In this document: piece by piece, positions 45,902-54,955 of the stretch
Position numbering within the stretch: position 1 is the first letter of the stretch
How the letters are laid out: every line of letters starts with the position of its first letter
NCBI GenBank assembly: GCA_017307355.1
Contig: JAFKFG010000022.1
Coordinates: forward strand, 1-64,000
Length of the DNA stretch: 64,000 bases
Source of the DNA: Alphaproteobacteria bacterium
GTDB lineage: Bacteria > Pseudomonadota > Alphaproteobacteria > Micropepsales > Micropepsaceae
Reading direction: 5' to 3'
Translations under genes and position numbers: made by a program
The notes under the pieces: model-generated
Databases searched by the model: none
Seen by the model: the letters and a program-made list of their open reading frames with translations, nothing else
What the model was told of the DNA's origin: nothing

Positions 45902-48900
45902 ACGGCCTCGACGGACAGCACGCCGGGAATGGCCGCGATATTGCTGCGCAGGACCGCGGTCACCGCGTGCCGCTTGGAAAGCGCGATCTCCACTTCCTCG
46001 CCTTCGCCGCCCGGTACCACGAAACTGACCAACCCCTTGCCGGGCTGGGTCAGCTGCGCGGCGATGGCAGAAAGTGATGCCGCGGAATCCAGTCGCACCA
46101 CCATCCCCTCGCCCGCGCTGGCCGCCGCCTGATCCAGATCGGTGATGGAAGCGGCGCGCAATTTCAGCTCGTCGCCATCCCAATCCGCGCTGGCCGAGAT
46201 CACCAGGCTTTTGCCCGCTTCCAGCAAAGGCCGGCTGGCCGCCAGCACTTCGGGGAACAACATGATCTCGAACATGCCGGTGGCATCGGAGAAAGCGACA
46301 AAGGCATACATCTGGTCGTTGCGGCCGCGCCGCTCGGACTTCTTGATCATGGTCCCGGCCAACTTGGCCTTGAAGCCCGCGCGCCGGTCTTCGATCAAAC
46401 TGGCGTAAGTCGTCACGCCCAACCGTTTCAGCGCCGAGCCATAGGCATCCAAAGGATGCCCGGACAGATAAAAGCCCATGGCGCCGAATTCCTCGCCCAG
46501 CTTTTCATGCGCGGGCCAGTCGGGAATATTGGTCAGGCGCAATTCTTCCGCCGCAGAATCGCCGCCGCCGAACAGGGACACCTGGCCGCTTTCCCGTTCG
46601 CGCGCCGCCGCATGGGCGCCGCCCAGGATGCGGTCGGAATTCTCCACCAGCTGGCGGCGGTTCTTGTTCAGTCCGTCAAAGGCTCCAGCCCGCACCAGAT
46701 TTTCAAAGGCCCGCTTGTTGACCAGCTTGGGATCCACCCGCCGGGCAAAATCGGAGATGGATTTGAATGGTCCGTTCGCGGTGCGGATTTCCACCACATG
46801 ATCCATCGCCTGGCGGCCCACGCCTTTGACGGCGGCCAGGGCATAGAACACCATCCGCGCTTCGGCATCGCAGCTGAACACCGCTTCGGATCGGTTAATG
46901 TCGGGCGGCGCGATCTTCACGCCCAGCCGCTGCGCTTCCTGGCGGAAGACATTCAGCCGGTCGGTGTTGCCGATATCCAGGGTCATCGAAGCGGCAAGGA
47001 ATTCGACCGGATAATTCGCCTTCAGATAGGCGGTCTGATAGGCGACCTGGGCATAGGCGGCAGCATGGCCTTTGTTGAAGCCATAGCCGGCGAATTTCTC
47101 CGCCTGTTCGAAAATCTGCTCGGCAACGGATTCGGCGATGCCCCGCTCGCTTGCGCCTTTGAGGAATTTCTCCCGGTGCACGATCATTTCGGCGGGGATC
47201 TTCTTGCCCATGGCGCGGCGCAAGAGATCGGCTTCGCCCAAGGTATAACCGGCCAGTTCGCGGGCGATGCGCATCACATCGTCCTGATAGGTCATCACGC
47301 CATAGGATTCGCGCAGGATGGGTTCCAGCAGCGGGTGCAGATATTCCACCGCCTCCTTGCCGTTCTTGCAGGCGATGTATTTGGGGATGGAGTCCATCGG
47401 CCCCGGACGATAGAGCGCCACCAGCGCCACCAGATCGTTGATATGGTCCGGCTTCATCTTGCGCATCAGGTCGCGCATGCCCGCGCCTTCGAGCTGGAAG
47501 ACGCCGATACTGTCGCCCCGCGCCAGCATTTCGAAGGTGCCCGGATCGTCGAAATCGATGGTCTGGGTGTTGAGCGCGATGCCCCGGTTCTTCAAAAGCT
47601 CTTCCGCCTTGGCGATGACGGTGAGCGTCTTGAGACCGAGAAAGTCGAACTTCACCAGCCCGGCCTTTTCCGCGTCCTCATAGTCGAATTGCGTCACCGG
47701 CATTTCGGAACGCGGATCGCGATAGAGCGGCAGGATTTCGTCCAGCGGCCTATCGCCGATCACCACGCCGGCCGGATGGGTGGAGGCGTGGCGGTACAGG
47801 CCTTCGATGCGGCCGGTGATTTCGAACAGGCGCTGGGCGATGGGTTCGGATTCGGCGATCGCCTGAAGCCGGGGTTCGCTGTCTATCGCATCCTTCAGCG
47901 ACATGGGCTTGCCCGGCGGATTGGGGATCAGCTTGGCGATGCGGTCCACCAGTCCCAGCGGCATCTGCAGCACCCGGCCCGCGTCGCGCACCGCCGCACG
48001 GGCCTGCAGCGATCCCAGCGCGATGATATGGGCGACGCGGTCGGTGCCATATTTGTTGCGCACATAGCGCACCACTTCGTCACGCCGCTCCTGGCAGAAA
48101 TCGATGTCGAAGTCCGGCATCGAGATACGTTCGGGATTGAGGAAGCGCTCAAAGAAAAGGCCAAAGCGCAACGGATCCAGGTTGGTGATGTCCAGCGCCC
48201 AGGCCACCAGCGAGGAGGCGCCCGAACCGCGCACGCCCACCGGAATGCCTTGCGCCTTGGTCCAGCGCATGAAGTCCGAAACGATCAGGAAGTAGCCGGG
48301 AAATCCCATGCGATTGATGATGGAAAGCTCATAGGCCAGCCGTTCGTGATAGACCTGTGGTTCAGCCCGCAAGGTGTTGACGGCCATGCGCCGCGCCAAG
48401 CCCTCTTCCGCTTGCGCCTTCAATTCGTCTTCAGGGCTGCGTCCGGATTCCGGCACGAACACCGGCAGGATGGGCTTGCGCTTGACCGGGCGATAGGCGC
48501 AGCGGCGCGCGATCTCGATAGTGTTGTCCAAGGCTTCGGGCAGGTCCGCGAACTGCGCCGCCATTTCGGCGGGCGTCTTGAAGCGATGCTCGCGGGTCAG
48601 CCGGCGCCGATCGTCCTGGGAGACGAAACTTCCATCCGCGATGCACAGAAGCGCGTCATGCGCTTCGTACATCGCCGAGGCGCCGAAATGCACATCGTTG
48701 GTGGCGACCAGCGGCAACTGCTTGGCATAGGCCAGATCGATCAGGCCCGGCTCGGTGGCCCGCTCCTCCGGCAGGTTATGGCGCTGCAACTCCACATAAA
48801 GGCGCCCGTCGAAAATCTCGGCCAGGCGGTCCAGAAGCGCCGCTGCGGCATCGCCCTGTCCTTCCAGCAGCAGGACATTGACCGGCCCGCCCGGTCCCCC

Positions 48901-49329
48901 CGTCAGGGCGATCAGGCCTTCGGCATGCGCGGCCAGCGCCGGCAGCTTCACATGCGGCCAGTCGCCCGGTTCGGCTTCCAGATAGGCGGCACTGAGAAGC
49001 TTGGTGAGGTTGCGATAGCCGACATCGCTCTGAACCAGCAGGGGCAGGTTCGGCGGTTTCTTGCGACTGCCCTGCTGGGTCACCGGCGAGGGCGTCAGCT
49101 CCACCGACAGCAGCGCGCCGACAATGGGCTGAACCCCCGCCTTGGCCACCGTGTCGGCGATCTCATAAACGCCGAAGAGATTGTTGCTGTCGGTGACGGC
49201 GACGGCCGGCATGCCGCTTTCGGTCGCCAGCATGGCCAGCTCTTTCGGCCGCATCGCCCCTTCCAGAAGCGAATAGGCGCTTTTCACCCGCAGATGGACG
49301 AAGGAAGCCATTTTGCGTGGAGGAGCCAT
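45898..49329 (-). CDS. dnaE: DNA polymerase III alpha subunit
   Basis: The replicative polymerase, 1143 residues. Order: PHP domain (about 1-280, FVHLRVKSAYSLLEGA), polymerase core with catalytic Asp pair in MPDFDIDFCQERRDEV and a third in FDFLGLKTLTVI, tandem HhH region (RVDPKLVNKRAFENLVRAGA), OB fold (GTMIKKSERRGRNDQMYAFV) and C-terminal tau-binding part. ATG at 49329 or 49311 are both possible, neither with a strong ribosome site. Upstream, 83 bases away, is the LexA-controlled small gene. Confidence 0.97.
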   Translation of the reverse strand: MAPPRKMASFVHLRVKSAYSLLEGAMRPKELAMLATESGMPAVAVTDSNNLFGVYEIADTVAKAGVQPIVGALLSVELTPSPVTQQGSRKKPPNLPLLVQSDVGYRNLTKLLSAAYLEAEPGDWPHVKLPALAAHAEGLIALTGGPGGPVNVLLLEGQGDAAAALLDRLAEIFDGRLYVELQRHNLPEERATEPGLIDLAYAKQLPLVATNDVHFGASAMYEAHDALLCIADGSFVSQDDRRRLTREHRFKTPAEMAAQFADLPEALDNTIEIARRCAYRPVKRKPILPVFVPESGRSPEDELKAQAEEGLARRMAVNTLRAEPQVYHERLAYELSIINRMGFPGYFLIVSDFMRWTKAQGIPVGVRGSGASSLVAWALDITNLDPLRFGLFFERFLNPERISMPDFDIDFCQERRDEVVRYVRNKYGTDRVAHIIALGSLQARAAVRDAGRVLQMPLGLVDRIAKLIPNPPGKPMSLKDAIDSEPRLQAIAESEPIAQRLFEITGRIEGLYRHASTHPAGVVIGDRPLDEILPLYRDPRSEMPVTQFDYEDAEKAGLVKFDFLGLKTLTVIAKAEELLKNRGIALNTQTIDFDDPGTFEMLARGDSIGVFQLEGAGMRDLMRKMKPDHINDLVALVALYRPGPMDSIPKYIACKNGKEAVEYLHPLLEPILRESYGVMTYQDDVMRIARELAGYTLGEADLLRRAMGKKIPAEMIVHREKFLKGASERGIAESVAEQIFEQAEKFAGYGFNKGHAAAYAQVAYQTAYLKANYPVEFLAASMTLDIGNTDRLNVFRQEAQRLGVKIAPPDINRSEAVFSCDAEARMVFYALAAVKGVGRQAMDHVVEIRTANGPFKSISDFARRVDPKLVNKRAFENLVRAGAFDGLNKNRRQLVENSDRILGGAHAAARERESGQVSLFGGGDSAAEELRLTNIPDWPAHEKLGEEFGAMGFYLSGHPLDAYGSALKRLGVTTYASLIEDRRAGFKAKLAGTMIKKSERRGRNDQMYAFVAFSDATGMFEIMLFPEVLAASRPLLEAGKSLVISASADWDGDELKLRAASITDLDQAAASAGEGMVVRLDSAASLSAIAAQLTQPGKGLVSFVVPGGEGEEVEIALSKRHAVTAVLRSNIAAIPGVLSVEAV

Positions 49330-49412
49330 AGCGCGCGTGGGTACCCGAAGAATCCGCCCGACTATCGCCCGTCAGGCCCCCTCTGTGGGGACCGTCGGCG
49401 GGGTATCCACAG

Positions 49413-49514
49413 TCAGAAGATCGCCATCACCGCCTGGGCGCTGCCGGCCAGCACAAAGGACGACACCATGAAAACGACCAGACCCGCGCCCGCCGCCGCA
49501 TCCTTGATCCACAT
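49413..49514 (-). CDS. 33-residue membrane peptide under LexA control (SidA-like candidate)
   Basis: A short gene missed by size cut-offs. It encodes 33 residues: MWIKDAAAG, then a hydrophobic run GLVVFMVSSFVLAG (about 11-24) and a small-residue tail ending MAIF, i.e. one membrane helix with a short charged N-terminus. A strong AGGAGGG lies 8 bases before the ATG, and a LexA box identical to that of lexA lies 28 bases upstream of the ATG. SOS-induced single-helix peptides that block division are known (Caulobacter SidA, 29 residues). Homology to SidA is not shown here; function is inferred from size, topology and operator. Confidence 0.75.
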   Translation of the reverse strand: MWIKDAAAGAGLVVFMVSSFVLAGSAQAVMAIF

Positions 49515-49541
49515 GACGCCGTCCCTCCTGTTTGGAGGTTT

Positions 49542-49571
49542 GTTCTACTTTAGTTCTCATCAGAACACAAG
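49542..49571 (-). promoter_or_regulatory. LexA (SOS) box and promoter of the 33-residue peptide gene
   Basis: GTTC-TACTTTA-GTTC at 49542-49556 is the reverse complement of the 15-base box at lexA (22797-22811), identical in every base including the seven spacer positions. On the minus strand it again contains the -10 TAGAAC, with TTGTGT 17 bases before it as a weak -35. A further GTTC-tgatga-GAAC palindrome lies just upstream. Confidence 0.85.
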
Positions 49572-49596
49572 AACAAAACGGGATCAAAAAAGCGGG

Positions 49597-50298
49597 CTAT
49601 CCGGCTGGCTGCATCACACCGGCCCCATCGACCAGCACGCCCTGCTGCAGGACCAGGGAACGGTCCATCCGGGCGGCCAGCTGGAAATTGTGCGTGGCGA
49701 TCAAGGCGGCCAGTCCTTCGGCGCGGGTGATCGCCAGCAGAGCCTCGAACACCCCTCCGGAGGTGCGGGGATCCAGATTGCCTGTGGGCTCGTCAGCCAG
49801 AAGGATGCGGGGCTTGTTGGCCAGGGCCCGGGCGATGGCGACGCGCTGCTGTTCGCCGCCCGACAATTGCGCCGGCCGGTGCGTCAACCGCTCGCCCAAT
49901 CCCAGCGCGGTCAGCAACCGCCTGGCTTCGACCGCCGCTTCGCCGCGGCTTTTGCCGGCGATCATCTGCGGCAGCACCACATTTTCCAGCGCATCGAATT
50001 CCGGCAGAAGGTGATGCGCCTGATAGACGAAACCGATCATGTCGCGGCGGATGCGGGTACGCTCCTGCTCGGGCAGCCGGGAAGCCGCCACGCCGCCGAT
50101 ATAGATCTCGCCTCCCGAAGGCGCTTCCAGAAGACCCGCCATATGGAGCAGCGAGGATTTCCCCACCCCGGATTGGCCCACCAGGGCCACGATCTCGCCC
50201 GCCTGAAGCGACATGTTGAGGTCGCGAAAGACCTCCAACTGACCCTCGCCTTCCTTGTAACGGCGCGAGACATTTTCCAGCCGCAGCATCTCAGCCAT
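49597..50298 (-). CDS. lolD: Lipoprotein-releasing ABC ATPase LolD
   Basis: ATPase of the LolCDE complex that extracts lipoproteins from the inner membrane. 233 residues with Walker [11 protein letters not shown]-loop [19 protein letters not shown] (the LolD-specific His-rich stretch), signature [15 protein letters not shown] and Walker [13 protein letters not shown]. It overlaps lolC by 8 bases; an ATG at 50289 is an alternative. A T-rich stretch follows the stop. Confidence 0.96.
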   Translation of the reverse strand: MAEMLRLENVSRRYKEGEGQLEVFRDLNMSLQAGEIVALVGQSGVGKSSLLHMAGLLEAPSGGEIYIGGVAASRLPEQERTRIRRDMIGFVYQAHHLLPEFDALENVVLPQMIAGKSRGEAAVEARRLLTALGLGERLTHRPAQLSGGEQQRVAIARALANKPRILLADEPTGNLDPRTSGGVFEALLAITRAEGLAALIATHNFQLAARMDRSLVLQQGVLVDGAGVMQPAG

Positions 50299-51559
50299 AG
50301 CGCAGGGCCTCGACCGGATCGAGTTTGGCGGCGCGCCAGGACGGATAAAGTGTCGCCAGCAAGGTCAGGGTCAGCGCCATCACCACCACGGCGGTGACTT
50401 CGCCCGCATCCAGCTCGGCCGGCATCTTGGAGAGGAAATAGATGGTGGGATCGAACAGAGTGGTGCCGGTCAGCCGCGACAGGCCCTGGCGGATGCTTTC
50501 GATATTGGCGCAGAAAACCACGCCGATGATGAAGCCCAACAGCGTGCCGACCACGCCGATGCTGGCGCCCGCGATCAGGAAAACCCGCATCACCGCGCCC
50601 CGGCTGGCGCCCATGGTGCGCAGCACGGCGATGTCGCCCGATTTGTCCTTCACCAGCATGATCAGGCCCGACACGATGTTCAGTGCCGCCACCAGGATGA
50701 TCAAGGTCAGGATCAGAAACATCACATTGCGTTCCACCTGCAGCGCTTCGAAGAAACTGGAATTGGTTTCCTGCCAGGGCACCAGGCGATTGTCGCGGCC
50801 CGTGACCTGCTGCAGTGCCGGCAGCATCGCCAGATCATTGTCGGGATCGGTGACCATCACTTCGATGCTGCTGACCCCGCCTTCGGAATTGAAGAAAAGC
50901 TGCGCTTCGCCAAGCGGCATGAAAATGAAGCTGGTGTCGTATTGCGTCATGCCCACCTTGAAGGTGCCCGAGACTTTGTAGGTCTTGATGCGCGGCGTGG
51001 TGCCGAACGGGGTGACGTTGCCCTTGGGCGCGATCAGCGTGATGGAGCCGCCCACGCGAATGCCCATCTTGCGGGCCAGGCCCGCGCCGATGATCACCTC
51101 GTCGCCGCTGTCGAAGCCGGCCAGCGCATCCTGCGACAGGGTCGAGGACACCAGGGTGAGACTTTTGAGATCGGCCGGATGAAGGCCGCGCACCAGGACG
51201 CCGGAATTGACCCCGTTCTGGCTGGCCATCACCTGGCCATCCACCACCGGCGCCGCCCTTGTCACGCCGGGCACGGCCCGCAACTTTTGGGTCAGGGCGT
51301 CGAAATCGCGCAGCGGGCCGCCATCGGCCAGCACCGTGACATGGCCGTTCAGGCCCAGAATGCTTTTGAGCAGCTCATGCCGGAAGCCGTTCATCACCGA
51401 CATCACGATGATTAGGGTGGCCACCCCCAGCGCGATCCCGATCAGGGAGAAACCTGATATGACGGAGATGAAGCTTTCTTGACGCTTGGCCCTGAGATAA
51501 CGCAGCGCCAGCATCCATTCGAAGGGCGCGAAAGCCCCGACTTTTCTTGATTCGGCCAT
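50291..51559 (-). CDS. lolC: Lipoprotein-releasing system permease LolC/LolE family
   Basis: A 422-residue membrane subunit with the MacB/FtsX topology: one N-terminal helix, a large periplasmic domain (about 65-270) and three C-terminal helices. Signatures: [31 protein letters not shown] and [20 protein letters not shown], ending PVEALRYG. Only one permease gene is present beside lolD, so a homodimer (LolF-like arrangement) is likely, as in other alphaproteobacteria. Confidence 0.94.
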   Translation of the reverse strand: MAESRKVGAFAPFEWMLALRYLRAKRQESFISVISGFSLIGIALGVATLIIVMSVMNGFRHELLKSILGLNGHVTVLADGGPLRDFDALTQKLRAVPGVTRAAPVVDGQVMASQNGVNSGVLVRGLHPADLKSLTLVSSTLSQDALAGFDSGDEVIIGAGLARKMGIRVGGSITLIAPKGNVTPFGTTPRIKTYKVSGTFKVGMTQYDTSFIFMPLGEAQLFFNSEGGVSSIEVMVTDPDNDLAMLPALQQVTGRDNRLVPWQETNSSFFEALQVERNVMFLILTLIILVAALNIVSGLIMLVKDKSGDIAVLRTMGASRGAVMRVFLIAGASIGVVGTLLGFIIGVVFCANIESIRQGLSRLTGTTLFDPTIYFLSKMPAELDAGEVTAVVVMALTLTLLATLYPSWRAAKLDPVEALRYG

Positions 51560-51633
51560 GGAAGCGGAGGTTACGGGGGCCGGACCGCGGCGTCTACTTG
51601 CTAATAATTCAGCGCCGCCCTAAGCGGTCTGCC

Positions 51634-52854
51634 GTGACTCTGGCCTTTGCCCTGACACCAGCGCGGCGCTTCGAACTGATTTTTCTGTTCGGGGTGCTGA
51701 CGGTATTTTCCCCGCTCGCCATCGACATGTACCTGCCGGCGCTGCCCACCATCGCCGCCGATTTTCATGTCTCGATTTCGGCCATCGAGCATTCGTTGGC
51801 GTCCTATTTTCTGGGCGTGGCGATCGGCCAGGCGGTCGTGGGGCCTGTCTCGGACCGGTTCGGCCGCCGTTGGCCGTTGATGGTCGGATTGGGCCTCTAC
51901 GCCTTGGGGTCCGCGGTTTGCGCTCTGGCGCCCGGACCGCTCAGCCTGGACACGGCCCGCTTCGTCCAGGCCATGGGCGGATGCGCCGGGTCGGTCCTGG
52001 CGCGCGCTTGCGTGCGGGACATTTTTCCGCCCGGCGAAGCTGCGCGCATCTTTGCGCAGATGCTGCTGGTGCTGTCGGTATCGCCTTTGTTCGCGCCCCT
52101 GTTCGGCGGCTGGCTTTTGCTGATCGGCAGTTGGCGGGACCTGTTCTGGATTCAAGGTGGGCTGGCGGCCTTGACCGTGGCCGCGCTCTATTTCCGCTTG
52201 CCGGAGAGCCATCCCGGCTCGGATCGCGCCATTCACCCCATCGCGGTGATGCGGGATTACATGACCATCGGGCGGGACCGGCGTTTTCTGGGATATGTGA
52301 TGGCGGCAACGCTCTCCAGCGCCGGACTGTTCGTGTATCTCACGGGCTGGGCGCATGTGGTGATCGATATCTTCCACATTCCCCCGCAATATTTCGGTTT
52401 CACCTTCCTGGCCAACGGCATCGGCCTGATCGTGGTGTCCCAAGTCACGGCGCGCCTGCTGCACCACCGTCCCGCTCCGCATCTTCTGCAATGGGCATTG
52501 GCCGCGCAGGCCTTTTTCGCCGCGATGGCGCTTCTGTTCGCCTGGTCCGGCTGGGGTGGAATTTATGGCCTGATGCCCTGGCTGTTTCTTTATTGCTCGC
52601 TGGTCGGGGCGGTCAGTCCCACGGCCTCGGGGCTGGCCCTGATGGGCTTCGGCACCAGCGCGGGCATGGCGTCCGCCCTGATGGGCATCATCGTGTCCGG
52701 CGGCGGTTCCATCGCATCGCTGGCCATGGGCGCGGCAACCCCGGCCACGCCGGTGCCCATGGCGGCGCTGATGTGCCTTTGCGGCGTTGCCGCCATGGCT
52801 GCCAATCATTTCTGGTCGGCGCCGGTGCTGGAACCGGCTGCCCCAAACCGCTAA
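51634..52854 (+). CDS. MFS transporter, Bcr/CflA drug-resistance family
   Basis: A 12-helix efflux protein of 406 residues. Helix 1 carries PLAIDMYLPALPTIAADF, the Bcr/CflA signature, and the loop 2-3 motif is GPVSDRFGRRWPLMVGL. I chose the GTG at 51634; the open frame upstream would start with TTG inside the lolC promoter region. It is divergent from lolC and 31 bases upstream of proS, so both may share a transcript. Substrate unknown. Confidence 0.88.
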   Translation: MTLAFALTPARRFELIFLFGVLTVFSPLAIDMYLPALPTIAADFHVSISAIEHSLASYFLGVAIGQAVVGPVSDRFGRRWPLMVGLGLYALGSAVCALAPGPLSLDTARFVQAMGGCAGSVLARACVRDIFPPGEAARIFAQMLLVLSVSPLFAPLFGGWLLLIGSWRDLFWIQGGLAALTVAALYFRLPESHPGSDRAIHPIAVMRDYMTIGRDRRFLGYVMAATLSSAGLFVYLTGWAHVVIDIFHIPPQYFGFTFLANGIGLIVVSQVTARLLHHRPAPHLLQWALAAQAFFAAMALLFAWSGWGGIYGLMPWLFLYCSLVGAVSPTASGLALMGFGTSAGMASALMGIIVSGGGSIASLAMGAATPATPVPMAALMCLCGVAAMAANHFWSAPVLEPAAPNR

Positions 52855-52885
52855 GAGAAACCGTCAAATCGATTTCGGACCGATC

Positions 52886-54412
52886 ATGCAGCGCGCCTTG
52901 AATGTCACCCGCGAACGTTTCGCCGACTGGTACCAGGCGGTGGTGCGCGACGCCGATATGGCCGAATCCAGCCCCGTGCGCGGCGCCATGGTGATCAAGC
53001 CCTGGGGCTATGGCGTGTGGGAACTGATCCAGCAGGAACTGGACCGCCGCATCAAGGCGACCGGCCATGAGAATTGCTATTTCCCGCTTTTCATTCCCCT
53101 CTCCTTCATCGCCAAGGAAGCCGATCATGTGGACGGCTTCGCCAAGGAAATGGCGGTCGTCACCCATCACCGCCTGAAGCAGATCGACGGCAAACTGGTG
53201 CCCGATCCCGAAGCCAAGCTGGAAGAGCCGCTGGTGGTGCGCCCCACATCCGAGACCATCATCGGCGACGCCTTCTCGCGCTGGATCAGAAGTCACCGCG
53301 ACCTTCCGATGCTGATCAATCAATGGGCCAATGTGGTGCGTTGGGAAATGCGGCCGCGCCTGTTCCTGCGCACCACCGAATTCCTCTGGCAGGAGGGCCA
53401 TACCGCCCACGCCACCGAAGCCGAAGCGGTGGAAGAAACGCGGCGGATGCTGGAAGTCTATCGCGCCTTCGCCGAGGACGTGCTGGCGATGCCGGTGATC
53501 GCGGGCGAGAAGCCGGAGAATGAGCGTTTCCCCGGCGCGGTGAACACCTATTCCATCGAAGCGATGATGCAGGACGGCAAGGCATTGCAGGCCGGGACCT
53601 CGCACTTCCTGGGCACGCATTTCGCCGAAGCGCAGAACATCAAATTCCAGGACGATGCCGGCGCGCTCAGCTTCTGCAATACCACCAGCTGGGGCGTTTC
53701 CACCCGCCTGATCGGCGGGGTGATCATGACTCATGGCGACGATGACGGATTGCGCCTGCCGCCCGCCATCGCGCCCCGCCAGATCGTGGTGGTGCCGATG
53801 CTGCGCGACAAGCCGGAAGACGCCGAAGTGCTCGCCTATTGCGAAAATCTGGTGAAGGCCTTGTCGGGCATGACCGCGTTCGGCCAACCGGTGCGCGCCT
53901 TGCTGGACACCAAGAAGATCAAGTCGGCGGAGAAGCGCTGGAACTGGGTGCGGCGCGGCGCGCCCCTGATCGTGGAGATCGGGCCCCGCGATGCCGCGGC
54001 CGGGAACGTCACGTACATGCGCCGCGACGACCTGCGCGACGGCGACAAGGTGAAATCCATCGCCAAGCCCCGTGTCGATTTCGTGGAAGGCGCGGTGCAA
54101 CTCCTGGCGGAAATCCAGGCGGGTCTTTATGCCGACGCCAAGGCGCGGCTGGACGGCAACATCAAATCGGGCATCACCAGCTTCGACGCCATGGCCGCCT
54201 ATTTCGGCGAGGACGACGACAGCTTCAAAGGCTGGGTCCGCGTGGCCTGGTCGCGGCCCACGGGCGCGGCGCTGGACGCGGTGGAGCAGAAGCTCAAGGC
54301 GCTCAAGCTCACCATCCGCAACGCGCCGGAAGGCCAGCCCGAAACCTTCGGGACCTGCATCTTCACCGGCGCGCCGGGCGTGGAAGAAATCCTGATCGGC
54401 CGGGCTTACTGA
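52886..54412 (+). CDS. proS: Prolyl-tRNA synthetase, archaeal/eukaryal-type architecture
   Basis: Charges tRNA-Pro. The 508-residue protein starts directly with a class II catalytic core (FADWYQAVVRDADMAESSPV, RGAMVIKPWGYGVWELIQ) and has VRPTSETIIGDAFSRWI, FLWQEGHTAH, the anticodon domain RQIVVVPMLRDKPEDAE and a C-terminal extension that ends with Tyr (EEILIGRAY). This is the ProS type 3 layout of archaea, eukaryotes and some bacteria; it lacks the bacterial insertion editing domain. Alphaproteobacteria usually carry a shorter bacterial type (about 440 residues). Confidence 0.93.
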   Translation: MQRALNVTRERFADWYQAVVRDADMAESSPVRGAMVIKPWGYGVWELIQQELDRRIKATGHENCYFPLFIPLSFIAKEADHVDGFAKEMAVVTHHRLKQIDGKLVPDPEAKLEEPLVVRPTSETIIGDAFSRWIRSHRDLPMLINQWANVVRWEMRPRLFLRTTEFLWQEGHTAHATEAEAVEETRRMLEVYRAFAEDVLAMPVIAGEKPENERFPGAVNTYSIEAMMQDGKALQAGTSHFLGTHFAEAQNIKFQDDAGALSFCNTTSWGVSTRLIGGVIMTHGDDDGLRLPPAIAPRQIVVVPMLRDKPEDAEVLAYCENLVKALSGMTAFGQPVRALLDTKKIKSAEKRWNWVRRGAPLIVEIGPRDAAAGNVTYMRRDDLRDGDKVKSIAKPRVDFVEGAVQLLAEIQAGLYADAKARLDGNIKSGITSFDAMAAYFGEDDDSFKGWVRVAWSRPTGAALDAVEQKLKALKLTIRNAPEGQPETFGTCIFTGAPGVEEILIGRAY

Positions 54413-54418
54413 GCGGGC

Positions 54419-54745
54419 TCAGCGGCGCGCGGGAAGACACCCGGGCGGCGGATTGAGGATCGGATCCAGCGTGCGCCCGTCGATGGCGACGACCGGAGCC
54501 TCCCCCGGCCGGCCATGACGTCCTTGCTTTGCCAGGGGGACCAGAACCCCGTCCGGAACCGGATTTCTGCGCCCGGCCAGGTCTGCCGGGGGCACCGGAT
54601 TGCCGTTCACATCGACCCCGGGCACGTAATCCGGGCTTGCCGGACGCGGATCGCAGGGGCCGGGGGCACCGTCATGCAGCAGCGGTTCGGGCGTGCCACG
54701 GCTCATGATCCCGGCATGCGCCGCGACGGGCGTCACCAGGATCAT
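54419..54745 (-). CDS. Small probably exported protein, unknown function
   Basis: From the ATG at 54745 this gives 108 residues: a short hydrophobic N-terminus (MILVTPVAAHAG), then a Pro/Gly/Asp-rich chain with CDPRPASPDYVPGVDVNGNP, VPPADLAGRRNPVPDGVLVP and a C-terminal DGRTLDPILNPPPGC, so two Cys. The signal looks too short; a non-ATG start a few codons upstream (in a frame reading IVHALAW) would give a normal signal peptide. I recall similar alphaproteobacterial hypotheticals. It converges on proS, 6 bases apart. Confidence 0.6.
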   Translation of the reverse strand: MILVTPVAAHAGIMSRGTPEPLLHDGAPGPCDPRPASPDYVPGVDVNGNPVPPADLAGRRNPVPDGVLVPLAKQGRHGRPGEAPVVAIDGRTLDPILNPPPGCLPARR

Positions 54746-54823
54746 CCAGGCCAGGGCATGGACAATTTTGTAATTTTGTTGCGCTTGTTGCACCGCGAAA
54801 TCTCTAGAAATTTCGTGACAGAA

Positions 54824-54916
54824 ATGGCGAACCACAGTATCTACGACGGCATTAAAGAACTCGCTAAAGCGGGTCGTCGCGAAGAGCGGCCAAGTTCGGG
54901 GAAGAATTCGCCTTGA
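54824..54916 (+). CDS. Possible 30-residue small protein
   Basis: ATG at 54824 opens 30 codons (start MANHSIYDGIKELAKAGRR, basic, amphipathic) closing with TGA at 54916, just 8 bases before a strong plus-strand terminator. No clear ribosome site is visible (GTGACAGAA upstream). The terminator orientation argues that something is transcribed here on the plus strand, either this peptide or a small RNA. Low confidence as a protein. Confidence 0.35.
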   Translation: MANHSIYDGIKELAKAGRREERPSSGKNSP

Positions 54917-54924
54917 GGGCGGCA

Positions 54925-54951
54925 AAGGCCGGAGCAAGCTCCGGCCTTTTT
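54925..54951 (+). terminator. Strong intrinsic terminator
   Basis: A perfect 11-base stem AAGGCCGGAGC / GCTCCGGCCTT with an AA loop, followed by TTTTTG on the plus strand. The minus-strand T-run is weaker (CCTTTGCC), so the main direction is plus, although it could also end the long nuo-to-DUF1467 operon whose last stop is at 54956. Confidence 0.85.
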
Positions 54952-54955
54952 GCTT

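Noticed and set aside
49372-49587. A 71-codon minus-strand frame across the SOS peptide region
   Set aside because: It reads through the LexA box and the strong ribosome site in another frame and has no protein features; the 33-codon frame fits the signals.
46456-50397. A plus-strand open frame of 1313 codons opposite dnaE and lolD
   Set aside because: Same shadow effect; dnaE on the minus strand is complete with all catalytic motifs.
54746-54937. Long N-terminal extension of the small exported protein up to 54937
   Set aside because: The extension would bury the hydrophobic signal, would run through the plus-strand terminator hairpin and has no ribosome site.
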